Assembly (NCBI RefSeq): GCF_036997615.1
Contig: NZ_JAWLQA010000002.1
DNA from: Brachyspira sp949287565
GTDB taxonomy: Bacteria; Spirochaetota; Brachyspiria; Brachyspirales; Brachyspiraceae
Reading direction: 5' to 3' (one strand)
Length of the DNA: 64,000 bases
In this document: piece after piece, positions 8,361-17,365 of the stretch
How the letters are laid out: each line of letters opens with the position of its first letter
Numbering within the stretch: position 1 is the first letter of the stretch
Position numbers and translations under genes: made by a program
The notes under the pieces: generated by a model
The model's input: only the letters and a program-made list of their open reading frames with translations
Databases searched by the model: none
What the model was told of the DNA's origin: nothing

Positions 8361-9287
8361 ATGAAAACAAAATTAATTTTGGTATTATTAGTATTATTAA
8401 GTTCTTTAAATTTATATTCTCAGGAAGAACAATTAAATAATGATTTAAATTATTTAGGTGATGATTATACTTTTACTAATCCTTTTCGTATATATGAAGT
8501 TGATAAATATTATATGGGCTGGCAGGATCCTAGGGCTTTTATAGGACGTATATTATTTGCTAAAAATTTCAATGTAGAAAAGAATTTATCGCTTATTGCT
8601 CCTGATGTAAATTGGGATTTTAAATCTGTATCAGTTTATGTAGAAGGCAGACTTGCTAGTGAAATAATGTTTTATAGAAATAAATATTTTTCTGTAGGTA
8701 TGGGCGGAGCTATGGAAATATCTATACTTGGAAGAAGCAGCGGATTATTCGATGTTTATGATTTTTCTGGTCAGTTTATGGTATTTGCTGATTTATGGCT
8801 TCAAAATCTTGTTGGAATCAATATGAAAATAAGGTTCATACCTATGTATCATCAATCCACACATTTAGTAGACGGATTCAAAGGTGATACTAAAATAAAA
8901 AGCGGAAGCAGTTATGAATTTGGTTCTATATCGGTTTATTATTATATTAAGAATTTCAGTGTTTATTTAGGTTCTGAAATTTCTTATAATGCTGTAGGAA
9001 ATAGTCCGCAGTTGTTTAGAATACATACAGGATTAGATTATAGATTTCCTTTATATAAAGATCAAATCAGCTTAATAACAGGAATAAATATTGCTGCTAT
9101 TTTGGATAAGAAAGATAGGCTTGGGTTAATAAAAGATCCTTGGCATGCTGCGGTTAATTTTGGTATCGGTGTTGAGTTTTATAGATATGCAGTATCTTTA
9201 AAAGTTGGTTATGGAAAGCCTAGAGGAGCATCTAGTTATTTTGGTTATGAAACTAAGGTTGGACTTGAAATAAGTTTATTATTCTAA
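8361..9287 (+). CDS. Predicted exported envelope protein, possibly a beta-barrel
   Basis: Encodes 308 residues. A signal peptide ends near residue 20 (LLSSLNLYS-QEE). The remainder alternates hydrophobic and polar residues, with many aromatic residues and strand-like segments (SVYVEGRLASEIMFY, SISVYYYIKNFSVYLGSE), and ends KVGLEISLLF. A C-terminal strand ending in Phe is typical of outer-membrane proteins. I did not recognise a named family. It has its own start region and no obvious operon partner. Confidence 0.65.
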   Translation: MKTKLILVLLVLLSSLNLYSQEEQLNNDLNYLGDDYTFTNPFRIYEVDKYYMGWQDPRAFIGRILFAKNFNVEKNLSLIAPDVNWDFKSVSVYVEGRLASEIMFYRNKYFSVGMGGAMEISILGRSSGLFDVYDFSGQFMVFADLWLQNLVGINMKIRFIPMYHQSTHLVDGFKGDTKIKSGSSYEFGSISVYYYIKNFSVYLGSEISYNAVGNSPQLFRIHTGLDYRFPLYKDQISLITGINIAAILDKKDRLGLIKDPWHAAVNFGIGVEFYRYAVSLKVGYGKPRGASSYFGYETKVGLEISLLF

Positions 9288-9446
9288 TATTTAAATATTC
9301 TTATTAATAGTAATTATCTATAGATTAATTATACTTTTTAACAATATTCTTATTTTTTTTATTTATCATAAATAAAAAATAATAAAAAACTATATTCAAA
9401 AATTATTTATTATGTTAAATTATAATTATGAAATGGAGGGAATTAT

Positions 9447-10121
9447 ATGGCTGGATTATTTGATATAATAGGTCCTGTAATGATAGGGCCTTCAAGTTCT
9501 CATACAGCTGGGGCTTGCCGTATTGGGAAACTTGCTAAGAAGATTTTGGGCGAAGATGTAAAAGAGGCAAAAATATATTTGCATGGTTCTTTTGCTTTAA
9601 CTTGGAAAGGTCATGGAACTGATAAGGCTATTTTGGCAGGACTTTTGGGTTTTGAAACTGATGACCCTAGACTTAGAGATAGCTACAGTTTTGCTGAAAA
9701 GGCTAATCTTAAATATGAGTTTATTCCTACAAAATTAAGAGAGGCTTTTCACCCTAATACCGTATATATTGAAGCTAAAGGCGAAACTAATGAGATTAAT
9801 ATATTAGCTTCTTCTATAGGCGGAGGATTGATAGTTTTGGATAAAGTTAACGGAATAGAAGTGCATTATAAAGGAGATTTCCCTACTATTGCTATAGTTA
9901 ATAAAGATGTTCCGGGTATTATAGCCAAAGTTACTTCTATTATATTTGAAAAGGGAATAAATATTGAAAATATGAATGTAACTCCTCAATTTGAAGGTCC
10001 TAATAGAGGATATGCTATTATTGTTATTGGTATGACTGATGTTATATCAAAAGAGATAGAGGCAAAAATAAGAAAAATAGAAAATATAAGGGACTTTGTA
10101 TTTTTAGATAAGTTATATTAA
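9447..10121 (+). CDS. sdaAB: L-serine dehydratase, iron-sulfur-dependent, beta subunit
   Basis: Encodes 224 residues. With the alpha subunit 25 bp downstream it deaminates L-serine to pyruvate and ammonia, a typical energy-yielding step in anaerobes. The N-terminal domain has GPSSSHTAGACRIG (residues 14-27) and GSFALTWKGHGTDKAI, hallmarks of this subunit. Residues about 147-220 are an ACT domain (AIVNKDVPGIIAKVTSIIFEKGINIENM) that may sense amino acids. A strong GGAGG precedes the ATG. Confidence 0.95.
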   Translation: MAGLFDIIGPVMIGPSSSHTAGACRIGKLAKKILGEDVKEAKIYLHGSFALTWKGHGTDKAILAGLLGFETDDPRLRDSYSFAEKANLKYEFIPTKLREAFHPNTVYIEAKGETNEINILASSIGGGLIVLDKVNGIEVHYKGDFPTIAIVNKDVPGIIAKVTSIIFEKGINIENMNVTPQFEGPNRGYAIIVIGMTDVISKEIEAKIRKIENIRDFVFLDKLY

Positions 10122-10146
10122 ATATTATATGGAGTATTAAAATATT

Positions 10147-11028
10147 ATGGATATAAAATCTATAGAATCATTGGTGGCTTTAGCTACGGAAAAAAAAGTA
10201 AAAATAAGCGACATAGTAATAGATTTAGAAGCTCAATCTCAAAAGACAGATAGACAGACTATTATTAATAATATGACTTCTTATTATGATATAATGAAAT
10301 CTGCTGTTGAGAATGGTAAAAAGGATAAATTTAATTTTGTAACAGGTTTGCAAAATGAATGTGTTGAGATAGTGGAGAATTTTTATAAATCTAAGAAAAG
10401 CATATTAGGTGAAACAATAGGTGAGGTTGTAACTGCTGCAATGGCTGTAAGCGGTTATAATGCTTGTATGGGTAAAATAATAGCTGCTCCTACTGCAGGA
10501 AGCTGCGGAGTAATGCCTGCTGTACTTACAGTATGTGAGAACAGAGGATATAAAAAAGAGGATGTAGTAAAATCAATGTTTACAGCTGCTGGGTTAGCTG
10601 ATATTATAGCACAGATAGCGACATTTGCAGGTGCTGAAGGTGGATGTATGGCTGAATGCGGTTCTGCTGCAGGTATGGCTGCTAGTGCATGTGCTGAGAT
10701 TATGGGAGCTACTCCTCAGCAATGTGCTGATGCTTTTGCTCTTACCATATCTGCTATGCTTGGGCTTATATGCGATCCTATTGCGGGGTTTGTTGAAGTG
10801 CCTTGTATGGGTAAAAATGTTATGGCTGCTGTTCATGCTATGGTTTCTGCTGAGATGGCTTGTGCTGGATTTAAAAGTGTTATTCCAGCTGATGAGGTTG
10901 TATCTGCTATGAAAGAAGTTGGTGATGGAATGGATGAAAGATTTAAAGAAACTTCTCAAGGGGGGCTTGCCAATACTCCTACTGGACGTGCTATTGCTGA
11001 AAGGCTTTTAGGAAAAATAAATAAATAA
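10147..11028 (+). CDS. sdaAA: L-serine dehydratase, iron-sulfur-dependent, alpha subunit
   Basis: Encodes 293 residues and forms the catalytic partner of the upstream beta subunit. Conserved blocks include GETIGEVVTAAMA, APTAGSCGVMPAVL (Cys120), GGCMAECGSAAGMAASA (Cys167 and Cys171) and LICDPIAGFVEVPC. The conserved cysteines of this family hold an oxygen-labile 4Fe-4S cluster that acts as a Lewis acid in place of PLP. The two genes form a tight two-gene operon ended by the hairpin at 11049-11090. Confidence 0.96.
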   Translation: MDIKSIESLVALATEKKVKISDIVIDLEAQSQKTDRQTIINNMTSYYDIMKSAVENGKKDKFNFVTGLQNECVEIVENFYKSKKSILGETIGEVVTAAMAVSGYNACMGKIIAAPTAGSCGVMPAVLTVCENRGYKKEDVVKSMFTAAGLADIIAQIATFAGAEGGCMAECGSAAGMAASACAEIMGATPQQCADAFALTISAMLGLICDPIAGFVEVPCMGKNVMAAVHAMVSAEMACAGFKSVIPADEVVSAMKEVGDGMDERFKETSQGGLANTPTGRAIAERLLGKINK

Positions 11029-11048
11029 ATAATTAAATAATATATTAT

Positions 11049-11090
11049 AAAAAGCTTACAAATATTTTTTGTAGGCTTTTTTATATATAG
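11049..11090 (+). terminator. Intrinsic terminator after sdaAA
   Basis: Inverted repeat aaaagcttacaaa / ttgtaggctttt with one mismatch and a run of T, about 20 bp after the sdaAA stop. Confidence 0.85.
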
Positions 11091-11104
11091 ATTTTATTTT
11101 GAAT

Positions 11105-11417
11105 CCCACCCTTTATTCCTTATTACTTTATTTTGAATTTTTATTTTCATTATCTTTATAGCTTAATTAGAAATTTTAGCACCCACCCAAATTTTTTAAA
11201 GAATTTGAAATTTGATTAACGCACGTTTAGCTAAATTCTTAATATAAATAAATTTTGAATTAAAAATAAATCTATATTTTTTAGCTTTACTCTGCGTGCG
11301 GTGAGAATGCTATAGTTTTTAAGAAAATTTTGGGCGGGCAGCAAAAATGACTGTAGAATGCAAAGAAGAAAAATAATGTTGAAATACCAGAGAATATAAA
11401 AAGCCTAAAGGGCGGGC
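11105..11417. repeat. 313-bp nested inverted-repeat element, copy 2
   Basis: Same motif order as the copies at 265 and 22009. The left edge is cccaccctttatt (11105) and the right edge taaagggcggg (11406-11416). The inner pairs are gcacccaccca (11179-11189) with tgggcgggc (11331-11339), and CGCACG (11220-11225) with CGTGCG (11295-11300). It lies between the sdaAA terminator and a GNAT gene read in the same direction. This is the clearest copy for the terminal repeats together with copy 3. Confidence 0.8.
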
Positions 11418-11451
11418 AAATGTAATTAATTCATTATACTGAGGAAATAAT

Positions 11452-12030
11452 ATGTTAAATACACAAAGACTTATAATAAGAAAATTTAATATCGATGATG
11501 CTGAAGCTTTATTTAGTATTTTATCTGATGAAGAAGTTAATAAATACCTTCCATGGTTTCCTTTTCAAAGTTTGGAAGAAACTAAAATACATTTACAAAA
11601 ATTTTATTTAGATACAAATGATAATCATAACTTTTATAGATATGCAGTATGTTTAAAAGAAGATAATGTACCTATAGGTTATGTGCATCTTGAAAACAAT
11701 AATGACAATAATGATTTTGGATATGGACTTAAAAAAGAATATTGGAATATGGGAATAATCACAGAGGCTTCAAAAAGAGTTATAGAAGAATTAAAGAAAG
11801 ATAATATAAGATATATAACAGCCACTCATGATATAAATAATATTGCAAGCGGCGAAGTAATGAAAAAAATAGGAATGCATTATCAATATAGCTATGAGGA
11901 ATTATGTCAGCCAAAAAATATAAAAGTTATATTTAGAATGTATCAGTTAAATTTAGATGATTATAATAAAAGAGTTTATAAAGGCTACTGGAATAAATAT
12001 ACAAATCATTTTATAGAAAATATGTTGTAA
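11452..12030 (+). CDS. GNAT-family N-acetyltransferase (RimJ/RimL-like)
   Basis: Encodes 192 residues. TQRLIIRKFNIDDAEALFSILSDEEVNKYL is the standard opening of the Acetyltransf_3 group, which includes ribosomal-protein and antibiotic acetyltransferases. FGYGLKKEYWNMGIITEASKRVIE covers the acetyl-CoA-binding region; the usual Q/RxxGxG/A loop appears here as EYWNMGII. Acetyl-CoA is the expected donor; the acceptor is unknown. It follows directly on a 313-bp repeat element. Confidence 0.85.
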   Translation: MLNTQRLIIRKFNIDDAEALFSILSDEEVNKYLPWFPFQSLEETKIHLQKFYLDTNDNHNFYRYAVCLKEDNVPIGYVHLENNNDNNDFGYGLKKEYWNMGIITEASKRVIEELKKDNIRYITATHDINNIASGEVMKKIGMHYQYSYEELCQPKNIKVIFRMYQLNLDDYNKRVYKGYWNKYTNHFIENML

Positions 12031-12100
12031 TTGATAATAATATATGGTAATATATAGATAATAGTTCAATATGTAAATATATAACTATTGGGGGACTGTT

Positions 12101-13078
12101 ATGAGATTTATTTTATGCACATTTTTATTATTGATACTATTATCATGCACTCAAAAGTCTAATGTAAATGTTGATGAAAATACTCAAAGTAATGAAACAT
12201 CTATGGAAGGCGGAAATATAGTTCAGGATTTATCTATAGAAGATGCTATAGCAGAATATGAAGAAAGTCCTTGTATAGATATAATAAAAAATCTTATTAG
12301 TTCAGGCAATATAAATAATACTTTAACAGAAACTAGGAATATAGTAAATGCAGAAGATACAGAATATGATCTTAGTGTAACTTTTGATGAAGGTACTACA
12401 GCTTTAATGATAGCTTCATATTATGGATATGCTGATTTAGTAAATGCCCTTATTCAAAATAATGCTGATGTTAATATAAAAAACAAAAGGAATTATACAG
12501 CACTTTTATATGCTACAGATATATGGTCTAGACAGGGCATAGGAATATATGACAGTAATTTCAATGTAGTTGAGCTTTTGGTAATGGCTAAAGCAGATGT
12601 TAATGCTGTTAATAATTATGGATGGACTCCTTTATTCTTTGCTGCTGATAATTCTAATTCCGACATAGTGGCATTTTTAGTTGATAATGGTGCTAATATT
12701 AATGCTGTGTCTTATGAAGGAATAACCCCTCTTTTATTAGCGAATGATGTTGAAACAGTTAAAGTATTATCTAAAACAGTTAATATTAATAGACCTAATT
12801 TGGTTGGAATAACACCTTTAATATCTTTCGCTGGAAGAGAAATATCTATAGAGGCTATTAGTATTTTACTTGAGAATGGTGCTGATGTGAATATGGTAGA
12901 TAAAGACGGAGAAACAGCTTTATCTTATGCTGTTGAAAATGGTAATTTTGAGGCGGCTTTAATCTTGCTTGAAAATAACGCTAATCCTAATCTTGCCAAG
13001 AAAAAAGCTAAAGATTTGGCAAATATAGCTAGAGAATTAGGAGATGAAGAAGTAGCTTCTATATTGGATAAATATTAA
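12101..13078 (+). CDS. Ankyrin-repeat lipoprotein
   Basis: Encodes 325 residues. A lipobox (LLLILLSC, Cys at about 16) predicts a lipid-anchored surface or periplasmic protein. From about residue 95 ankyrin repeats follow: EGTTALMIASYYGYADLVNALIQNNADVNI, YGWTPLFFAADNSNSDIVAFLVDNGANINA, EGITPLLLAND, VGITPLISFAG and DGETALSYAVENGNFEAALILLENNANPN. Ankyrin repeats bind other proteins; the partner is unknown. A strong GGGGGA site precedes the ATG. Exported ankyrin proteins are frequent in intestinal spirochaetes. Confidence 0.88.
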   Translation: MRFILCTFLLLILLSCTQKSNVNVDENTQSNETSMEGGNIVQDLSIEDAIAEYEESPCIDIIKNLISSGNINNTLTETRNIVNAEDTEYDLSVTFDEGTTALMIASYYGYADLVNALIQNNADVNIKNKRNYTALLYATDIWSRQGIGIYDSNFNVVELLVMAKADVNAVNNYGWTPLFFAADNSNSDIVAFLVDNGANINAVSYEGITPLLLANDVETVKVLSKTVNINRPNLVGITPLISFAGREISIEAISILLENGADVNMVDKDGETALSYAVENGNFEAALILLENNANPNLAKKKAKDLANIARELGDEEVASILDKY

Positions 13079-13097
13079 TAATATTTATAAATTTCCT

Positions 13098-13125
13098 TTG
13101 ACAAATTATATTATTTTGGTATATT
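13098..13125 (+). promoter_or_regulatory. Sigma-70 type promoter
   Basis: TTGACA at 13098-13103 and TATATT at 13120-13125, spacer 16 bp, about 43 bp before the start of the next gene. Confidence 0.6.
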
Positions 13126-13167
13126 TATTATATTGGAAAAATCTATATATTTATTTGGAGTTTTATA

Positions 13168-13506
13168 ATGTTTGACAATAATGTTCACTATATAAGAAAA
13201 GAGCTTGAATCTATTTATAAGATCATAGTAGAGAATTTGGGAAAAGAATTACTAAACACTGAAATTAAGCGTTTAGAGTATGAGCCTAAAATGGATAGAA
13301 TTAATATTAATAATTTTATATTCATAAGACTTACTTTTGAAAATGAATATGATCATAAAGAACTTTACTATGATATATATATTGAAGATGAAGATGGAAA
13401 TGATGTTGAAAGAGCTTTAATCAGTGTAGAAAAGCCATTTACTAAAGTTGTTGATAAAATAGATTATTTGGTAAAATTAAATTATCAAGCTAATGAAGAT
13501 GATTAA
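13168..13506 (+). CDS. Small conserved-looking hypothetical protein
   Basis: Encodes 112 residues, strongly acidic, with no signal peptide or membrane segment. The pattern is a helix (HYIRKELESIYKIIVENLGKEL) followed by beta strands (FIFIRLTFENEYDHKELYYDIYIEDEDG). I do not recognise a family. It has its own consensus promoter at 13098-13125 and a GGAG site before the ATG, which support it being a real, separately transcribed gene. Confidence 0.6.
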   Translation: MFDNNVHYIRKELESIYKIIVENLGKELLNTEIKRLEYEPKMDRININNFIFIRLTFENEYDHKELYYDIYIEDEDGNDVERALISVEKPFTKVVDKIDYLVKLNYQANEDD

Positions 13507-13527
13507 TTTTTTATTTATTTATCAGTA

Positions 13528-14187
13528 TTAATTTAATGCTTCAGTAGATAATACAAATCTTTCTTCTACATATCTTGTAGGATTTGCAACAAGTGAAGTT
13601 AATTTGTCTTTTACTTGTTGTTCATTATCACCATCAACTATATATAAAGTAGTTTCATTATATAAATAATATCCTTCAAATTCAGTATCTACTCCATTAC
13701 CCTCTTTTTCAATATTTTTAACTATACATGCATTTCTATCTTTATTTAGCTGAGCATTAGGTATAGTAATGTCTGTTACAAATTGTAAAGCTGAATATTC
13801 ATCTTTATTATCAGGTATTCCATTTTCATATTCTCTTTGTACCATTTTAGAAGATGGGTCAAAGAATATGAATGTTTCTTCTGTTTCTAATCTTCCATCA
13901 TCTCTTTCTTCTTCTGATTGATACCAAGTAGTAGAATATAATCTTTCTAACAAGTTATATCCATCTTGAGTAGCAGCAGTCTGATTGCCAGCAACTGAAG
14001 CGTTTACTGTTATAGACTGGCTATTTCCATTCCAACTGGCTAATGGAGTACCGTCTTTTACTGTTTTATCTTCGCTTGGTACATTAGTAGTTAATGGCTT
14101 ACTTCCTGTAGCAGGTCCTGTTGCTTTGTTGCCGCATGCTACCGCAAATACTGATAAAATACTTATGATTAATATAATTTTTTTCAT
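13528..14187 (-). CDS. Lipoprotein of unknown function
   Basis: Encodes 219 residues with a lipobox VFAVAC-G (Cys at about 18), so it is probably lipid-anchored. Residues 20-75 are Thr/Pro/Asn-rich and look like a flexible tether. The rest is a small mixed domain (LERLYSTTWYQSEEERDDGRLETEETFIFF) resembling a lipocalin-like strand pattern; no family was recognised. It converges with the preceding gene, 21 bp apart. GAGAGG lies immediately before the ATG with almost no spacing, which is unusual. Confidence 0.75.
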   Translation of the reverse strand: MKKIILIISILSVFAVACGNKATGPATGSKPLTTNVPSEDKTVKDGTPLASWNGNSQSITVNASVAGNQTAATQDGYNLLERLYSTTWYQSEEERDDGRLETEETFIFFDPSSKMVQREYENGIPDNKDEYSALQFVTDITIPNAQLNKDRNACIVKNIEKEGNGVDTEFEGYYLYNETTLYIVDGDNEQQVKDKLTSLVANPTRYVEERFVLSTEALN

Positions 14188-14414
14188 CCTCTCATTCTTA
14201 TTTTTTATTTATTAAATATAACAATAGCTTTCAAATATTGTAAAAAAAATTTATTAAATTTCAATATTTTTAAAATTTATTTTCTTTTTGTTCATTTTTA
14301 GGTAAAAATAATTCTATTTATAATATAAAATGTATGTAAATAGCTGTTTAATATCTTTTATACTATTTATAAAAAAATACTATTTAATTTATTATAATTT
14401 AATTAATAATGTTT

Positions 14415-14442
14415 TTGACAAATTTTTATATTATTCTATAAT
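14415..14442 (+). promoter_or_regulatory. Consensus sigma-70 promoter for the TrkA-type gene
   Basis: TTGACA (14415-14420) and TATAAT (14437-14442), both perfect, spacer 16 bp. The rest of the 290-bp gap from 14188 is A+T-rich with nothing else recognised. Confidence 0.75.
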
Positions 14443-14477
14443 AATAAGACATTAAATAAAGTAATTAGGGGATTGAT

Positions 14478-15164
14478 ATGCTTCAGTATGCTGTTATAGG
14501 AGTCGGCACTTTAGGCAAGGCATTAATTAATAGACTTATGACAAAACCTTCTATAGAGGTATTTGCTATAGATAATGATATAAATGAAATAGAAGCTATA
14601 AAAAATAATGTAACTCAGGCTATGCGTTTGGATTCTACTCAAAAAGAGGCATTGGAAGCTATTGAGATTAATAAATTTGATGCTGTTATACTTACAATAG
14701 GTGAAGATATGATGACAAGCATATTAACAGCATTACTTTTAAAAGAGCTTAATGTTAAAAATATTATAGCAAGATATTCTAATGAAAAGCATAGAGCCAT
14801 ATTAAGTATGATAGGAATAACGCATCTAGTAAGTCCTGAAGAGTCTATGGGGGTGCATATTGCAGAACAGCTTGAAGTAGGTGATACGCTTCTTCTTTAT
14901 GATCTTACTGAATATCACTCTATAGTAGAATTCCCTGTTCATGGCGGACTTGCCGGTAAAAATTTAAAAGAACTTGATTTGAGAAAGAAATACAAAATCA
15001 ATGTTGTTGCCATAAAGAAAGAAACTGTCGGAATATTGGGAGAGAAAAAAGTTATTGTGGATTGTACTCCTGATCCTGATGTACCTATGGTTGAGGGCGA
15101 TATACTTATCATTGCAGGTCATGATAAAGATATAGAAAAAATGTATAAAAAAATGGCTGAATAA
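14478..15164 (+). CDS. TrkA/KtrA-type potassium channel regulatory subunit
   Basis: Encodes 228 residues. The N-terminal RCK (TrkA-N) domain has GVGTLG at residues 8-13 and D32 at the end of strand 2, the pattern for binding NAD(H) or ATP. A TrkA-C domain occupies about residues 140-226 and may bind c-di-AMP or ions. Such proteins gate a membrane K+ translocator (TrkH/KtrB), which is not in this window. The AGGGGATTGAT site fits the ATG. A DUF2905 gene begins 3 bp after the stop, implying one transcript. Confidence 0.9.
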   Translation: MLQYAVIGVGTLGKALINRLMTKPSIEVFAIDNDINEIEAIKNNVTQAMRLDSTQKEALEAIEINKFDAVILTIGEDMMTSILTALLLKELNVKNIIARYSNEKHRAILSMIGITHLVSPEESMGVHIAEQLEVGDTLLLYDLTEYHSIVEFPVHGGLAGKNLKELDLRKKYKINVVAIKKETVGILGEKKVIVDCTPDPDVPMVEGDILIIAGHDKDIEKMYKKMAE

Positions 15165-15167
15165 TAA

Positions 15168-15386
15168 ATGAATATTCAAATTGCTAAACTTTTTATAGTT
15201 ATTGGTATAATATCAATAATCATTGGCATACTATTTTTATTTAATATAAAAATTCCTTTCGGCAAACTTCCTGGTGATATCATGATCAAAAAAGAGAATT
15301 TTACTTTTTCATTTCCATTGGTCAGCTGTATTATAATCAGTGTATTATTATCTTTTATAATGTGGCTGCTATCTAGATTTAAATAA
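15168..15386 (+). CDS. DUF2905 small membrane protein
   Basis: Encodes 72 residues: two transmembrane helices flanking the motif IPFGKLPGDIMIKKENFTFSF, which is the DUF2905 signature. The molecular role is unknown in all bacteria. It is separated by only 3 bp from the potassium-channel regulator, so the two are probably co-translated; whether it is related to ion transport is only suggested by that. Confidence 0.85.
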   Translation: MNIQIAKLFIVIGIISIIIGILFLFNIKIPFGKLPGDIMIKKENFTFSFPLVSCIIISVLLSFIMWLLSRFK

Positions 15387-15530
15387 TATAAAACTACTTG
15401 AGCATAATAAAACTTATAGTATAAAAACTCATTCAAAAGAATAGGATTGAATATATCCTTTTTATAAGTTTAATACAAATTTTATACTTGTACTTTCTCG
15501 AAGTGTATACGAGTTTATCGAGTATATAAG

Positions 15531-15575
15531 GTTCTCTGACAAAGTCCGCAGAGCGTATGCGTCGGGGAAAAGAAC
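15531..15575. repeat. Short GC-rich dispersed motif
   Basis: An intergenic patch with CTCTG/CAGAG inverted arms. Positions 15542-15557 (aagtccgcagagcgta) are the exact reverse complement of 53004-53019 inside the broken transposase gene, a 16-nt identity in a very A+T-rich background. The preceding sequence (15490-15525) contains several cgag/ctcg motifs. No gene is recognised between 15387 and 15624. Confidence 0.6.
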
Positions 15576-15624
15576 AACAAAAAATTTTCAGTATAGTTTA
15601 ATTTATTGTATTATTTAATATGTT

Positions 15625-17052
15625 TTAATTCTTTAAAATATCTTTATTTATTTGTACAGCAAATTTAGGTAAAGTAAGCATATAAATAAATGAAATACCT
15701 ATACTAATTAAATTAAAAAATGAATAAGGCATGTACTGTAAAGTATTCACTCCAAGTATAGAAGTCATATAAACTCCTGTAACAGTCCAAGGCAGTAAAA
15801 CCTCTGTAAGAGTTCCTCCTTCTTCCATAGTTCTTGAAAGTACGCCTCTATTAACATTGTATTTGTCATATACGGTTTTTAGTACATCACCTAAAGTTAA
15901 AAAAGTAAATTGTAAACTGCTTAATGCTGAATTTATAGTGAATGTTGTAAACCAAGTTACAAATATTAAACTTCTGGCACCTCTAACTATTTTTACTAAT
16001 AATTCTATTAAAGTATTTAAAGTACCTATTAACTGAAGCATAGCTCCATAAGTAAGAGCAAGTATCAAAAATAATACGCTAGGCATTGTACTTATCATTC
16101 CGCCTCTGTTTAGTAATGTATGAAGATTTTGAGGTATGCTTTCAGGATTAACTGTTGGCGACATAGAAATATTAAAACCTGTTACAAATGATTTCATAGC
16201 ATTAATAAATCCAAAGTTTTGAAATATTGCTCCTAATATTATTGCAATCAAACTTCCAATGAACATAGTTATTACAGGATTAACTCCTTTCACACTTGCA
16301 ATAAGTACAAATATTGGAGGAATAAGCAAGAATATGTTGAAATTGTATATATTTTCTAATGAAGTTAATATCTCGCTTGCTTCTTTTAAGTTTAGAATAT
16401 CAGAATTAATTGGAGCGGCATTGAAACCTAATATAGTAAAAACAATAGCCGCTAATATTGCAGATGGTATAGTGTTTACAAGCATAGTTTTTATATGATT
16501 TTGTAAAGTAGTTCCAGCACCAAGAGCAGCCAAAACAGTTGTATCCGATATAGGAGAGTTTTTATCCCCAAGATATGCACCGCTTATAACAGCACCGGCC
16601 ACCAATGGCAAAGGTGTATTTGTAGCCTGTGCGATTCCTATAAATGCCACTCCTGCAGTAGAAGCAGAACCCCAAGAAGTACCTGTAAATATAGATAGAA
16701 AAGATGTTATAACAAATGCCATTAAAGGTATGAATGAAGGGTGAATTAATTTAATGCCATAGTATATAAGCATAGGCACAGTTCCAGAATATACCCAAGA
16801 ACCAACTACTATACCTATTAATATAAATATTAGTACGCCAAGCCAAGTATCTACAATCTTTTTTATGAAGGCTTCTTCCATATCTTTCCATTTATATCCT
16901 GCAAAATGTGCTATTATACAGGCTATCAATGTGCCTATTGTAAGTAAAAATTCTATGGGAACTCCATATTTTACAGTGAAAATTAAAACAGTTATAAGTA
17001 TGAATAATAGTGGAAATAGTTTCCAAAATGTATTTATTTTTTTTATATTCAT
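15625..17052 (-). CDS. NhaC-family Na+/H+ antiporter-like transporter
   Basis: Encodes 475 residues with about 11-12 transmembrane helices. The motif GAYLGDKNSPISDTTVLAA (around residue 170) and TGTSWGSASTAGVAF just before it are typical of the NhaC group. Members exchange Na+ for H+ or, in some branches, swap organic acids or amino acids, so the exact substrate is uncertain. It is divergent from cheW, with a 313-bp gap, and has no same-strand partner. Confidence 0.85.
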   Translation of the reverse strand: MNIKKINTFWKLFPLLFILITVLIFTVKYGVPIEFLLTIGTLIACIIAHFAGYKWKDMEEAFIKKIVDTWLGVLIFILIGIVVGSWVYSGTVPMLIYYGIKLIHPSFIPLMAFVITSFLSIFTGTSWGSASTAGVAFIGIAQATNTPLPLVAGAVISGAYLGDKNSPISDTTVLAALGAGTTLQNHIKTMLVNTIPSAILAAIVFTILGFNAAPINSDILNLKEASEILTSLENIYNFNIFLLIPPIFVLIASVKGVNPVITMFIGSLIAIILGAIFQNFGFINAMKSFVTGFNISMSPTVNPESIPQNLHTLLNRGGMISTMPSVLFLILALTYGAMLQLIGTLNTLIELLVKIVRGARSLIFVTWFTTFTINSALSSLQFTFLTLGDVLKTVYDKYNVNRGVLSRTMEEGGTLTEVLLPWTVTGVYMTSILGVNTLQYMPYSFFNLISIGISFIYMLTLPKFAVQINKDILKN

Positions 17053-17215
17053 GGGTATACTCCGTATATTCTAAAACATTGTAATGATTAATATTACAAC
17101 AATATATAACATATTTTTATTATGATGTCAATATTTATAAGTAATTTTTATTATTTATTACAATATATATGTATTTTTTTATAGTATTAAGAAAATAATA
17201 AAATTTATATATAGA

Positions 17216-17244
17216 TTGACTTTTAACAAAAAATATAATAAAAT
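17216..17244 (+). promoter_or_regulatory. Possible sigma-70 promoter upstream of cheW
   Basis: TTGACT (17216-17221) and TAAAAT (17239-17244), spacer 17 bp. It is weaker than the sigma-28 site further downstream and could serve as a second promoter. The remaining intergenic sequence from 17053 shows nothing else. Confidence 0.35.
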
Positions 17245-17302
17245 GATAGCAGTTATAAAATTCGTTTCAGATTTTTTTAATTGCAAATATTTATTGTATA
17301 TG

Positions 17303-17329
17303 TAAAAAATAAGAAATTATTTCCGATAA
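17303..17329 (+). promoter_or_regulatory. Sigma-28 (FliA) promoter for cheW
   Basis: TAAA at 17303-17306, a spacer of exactly 15 bp, and TCCGATAA at 17322-17329. This differs from the enteric consensus TAAA-N15-GCCGATAA at one base. It would start transcription about 30 nt before the cheW ATG at 17366. Confidence 0.8.
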
Positions 17330-17365
17330 TAGAATAACTGTAAATTTTATGGAGGCATAATAAAA

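Noticed and set aside
10594..10959. Antisense and alternate-frame ORFs within sdaAA
   Set aside because: Their composition (His/Ser- or Leu-rich) is a shadow of the Ala/Gly-rich sdaAA codons.
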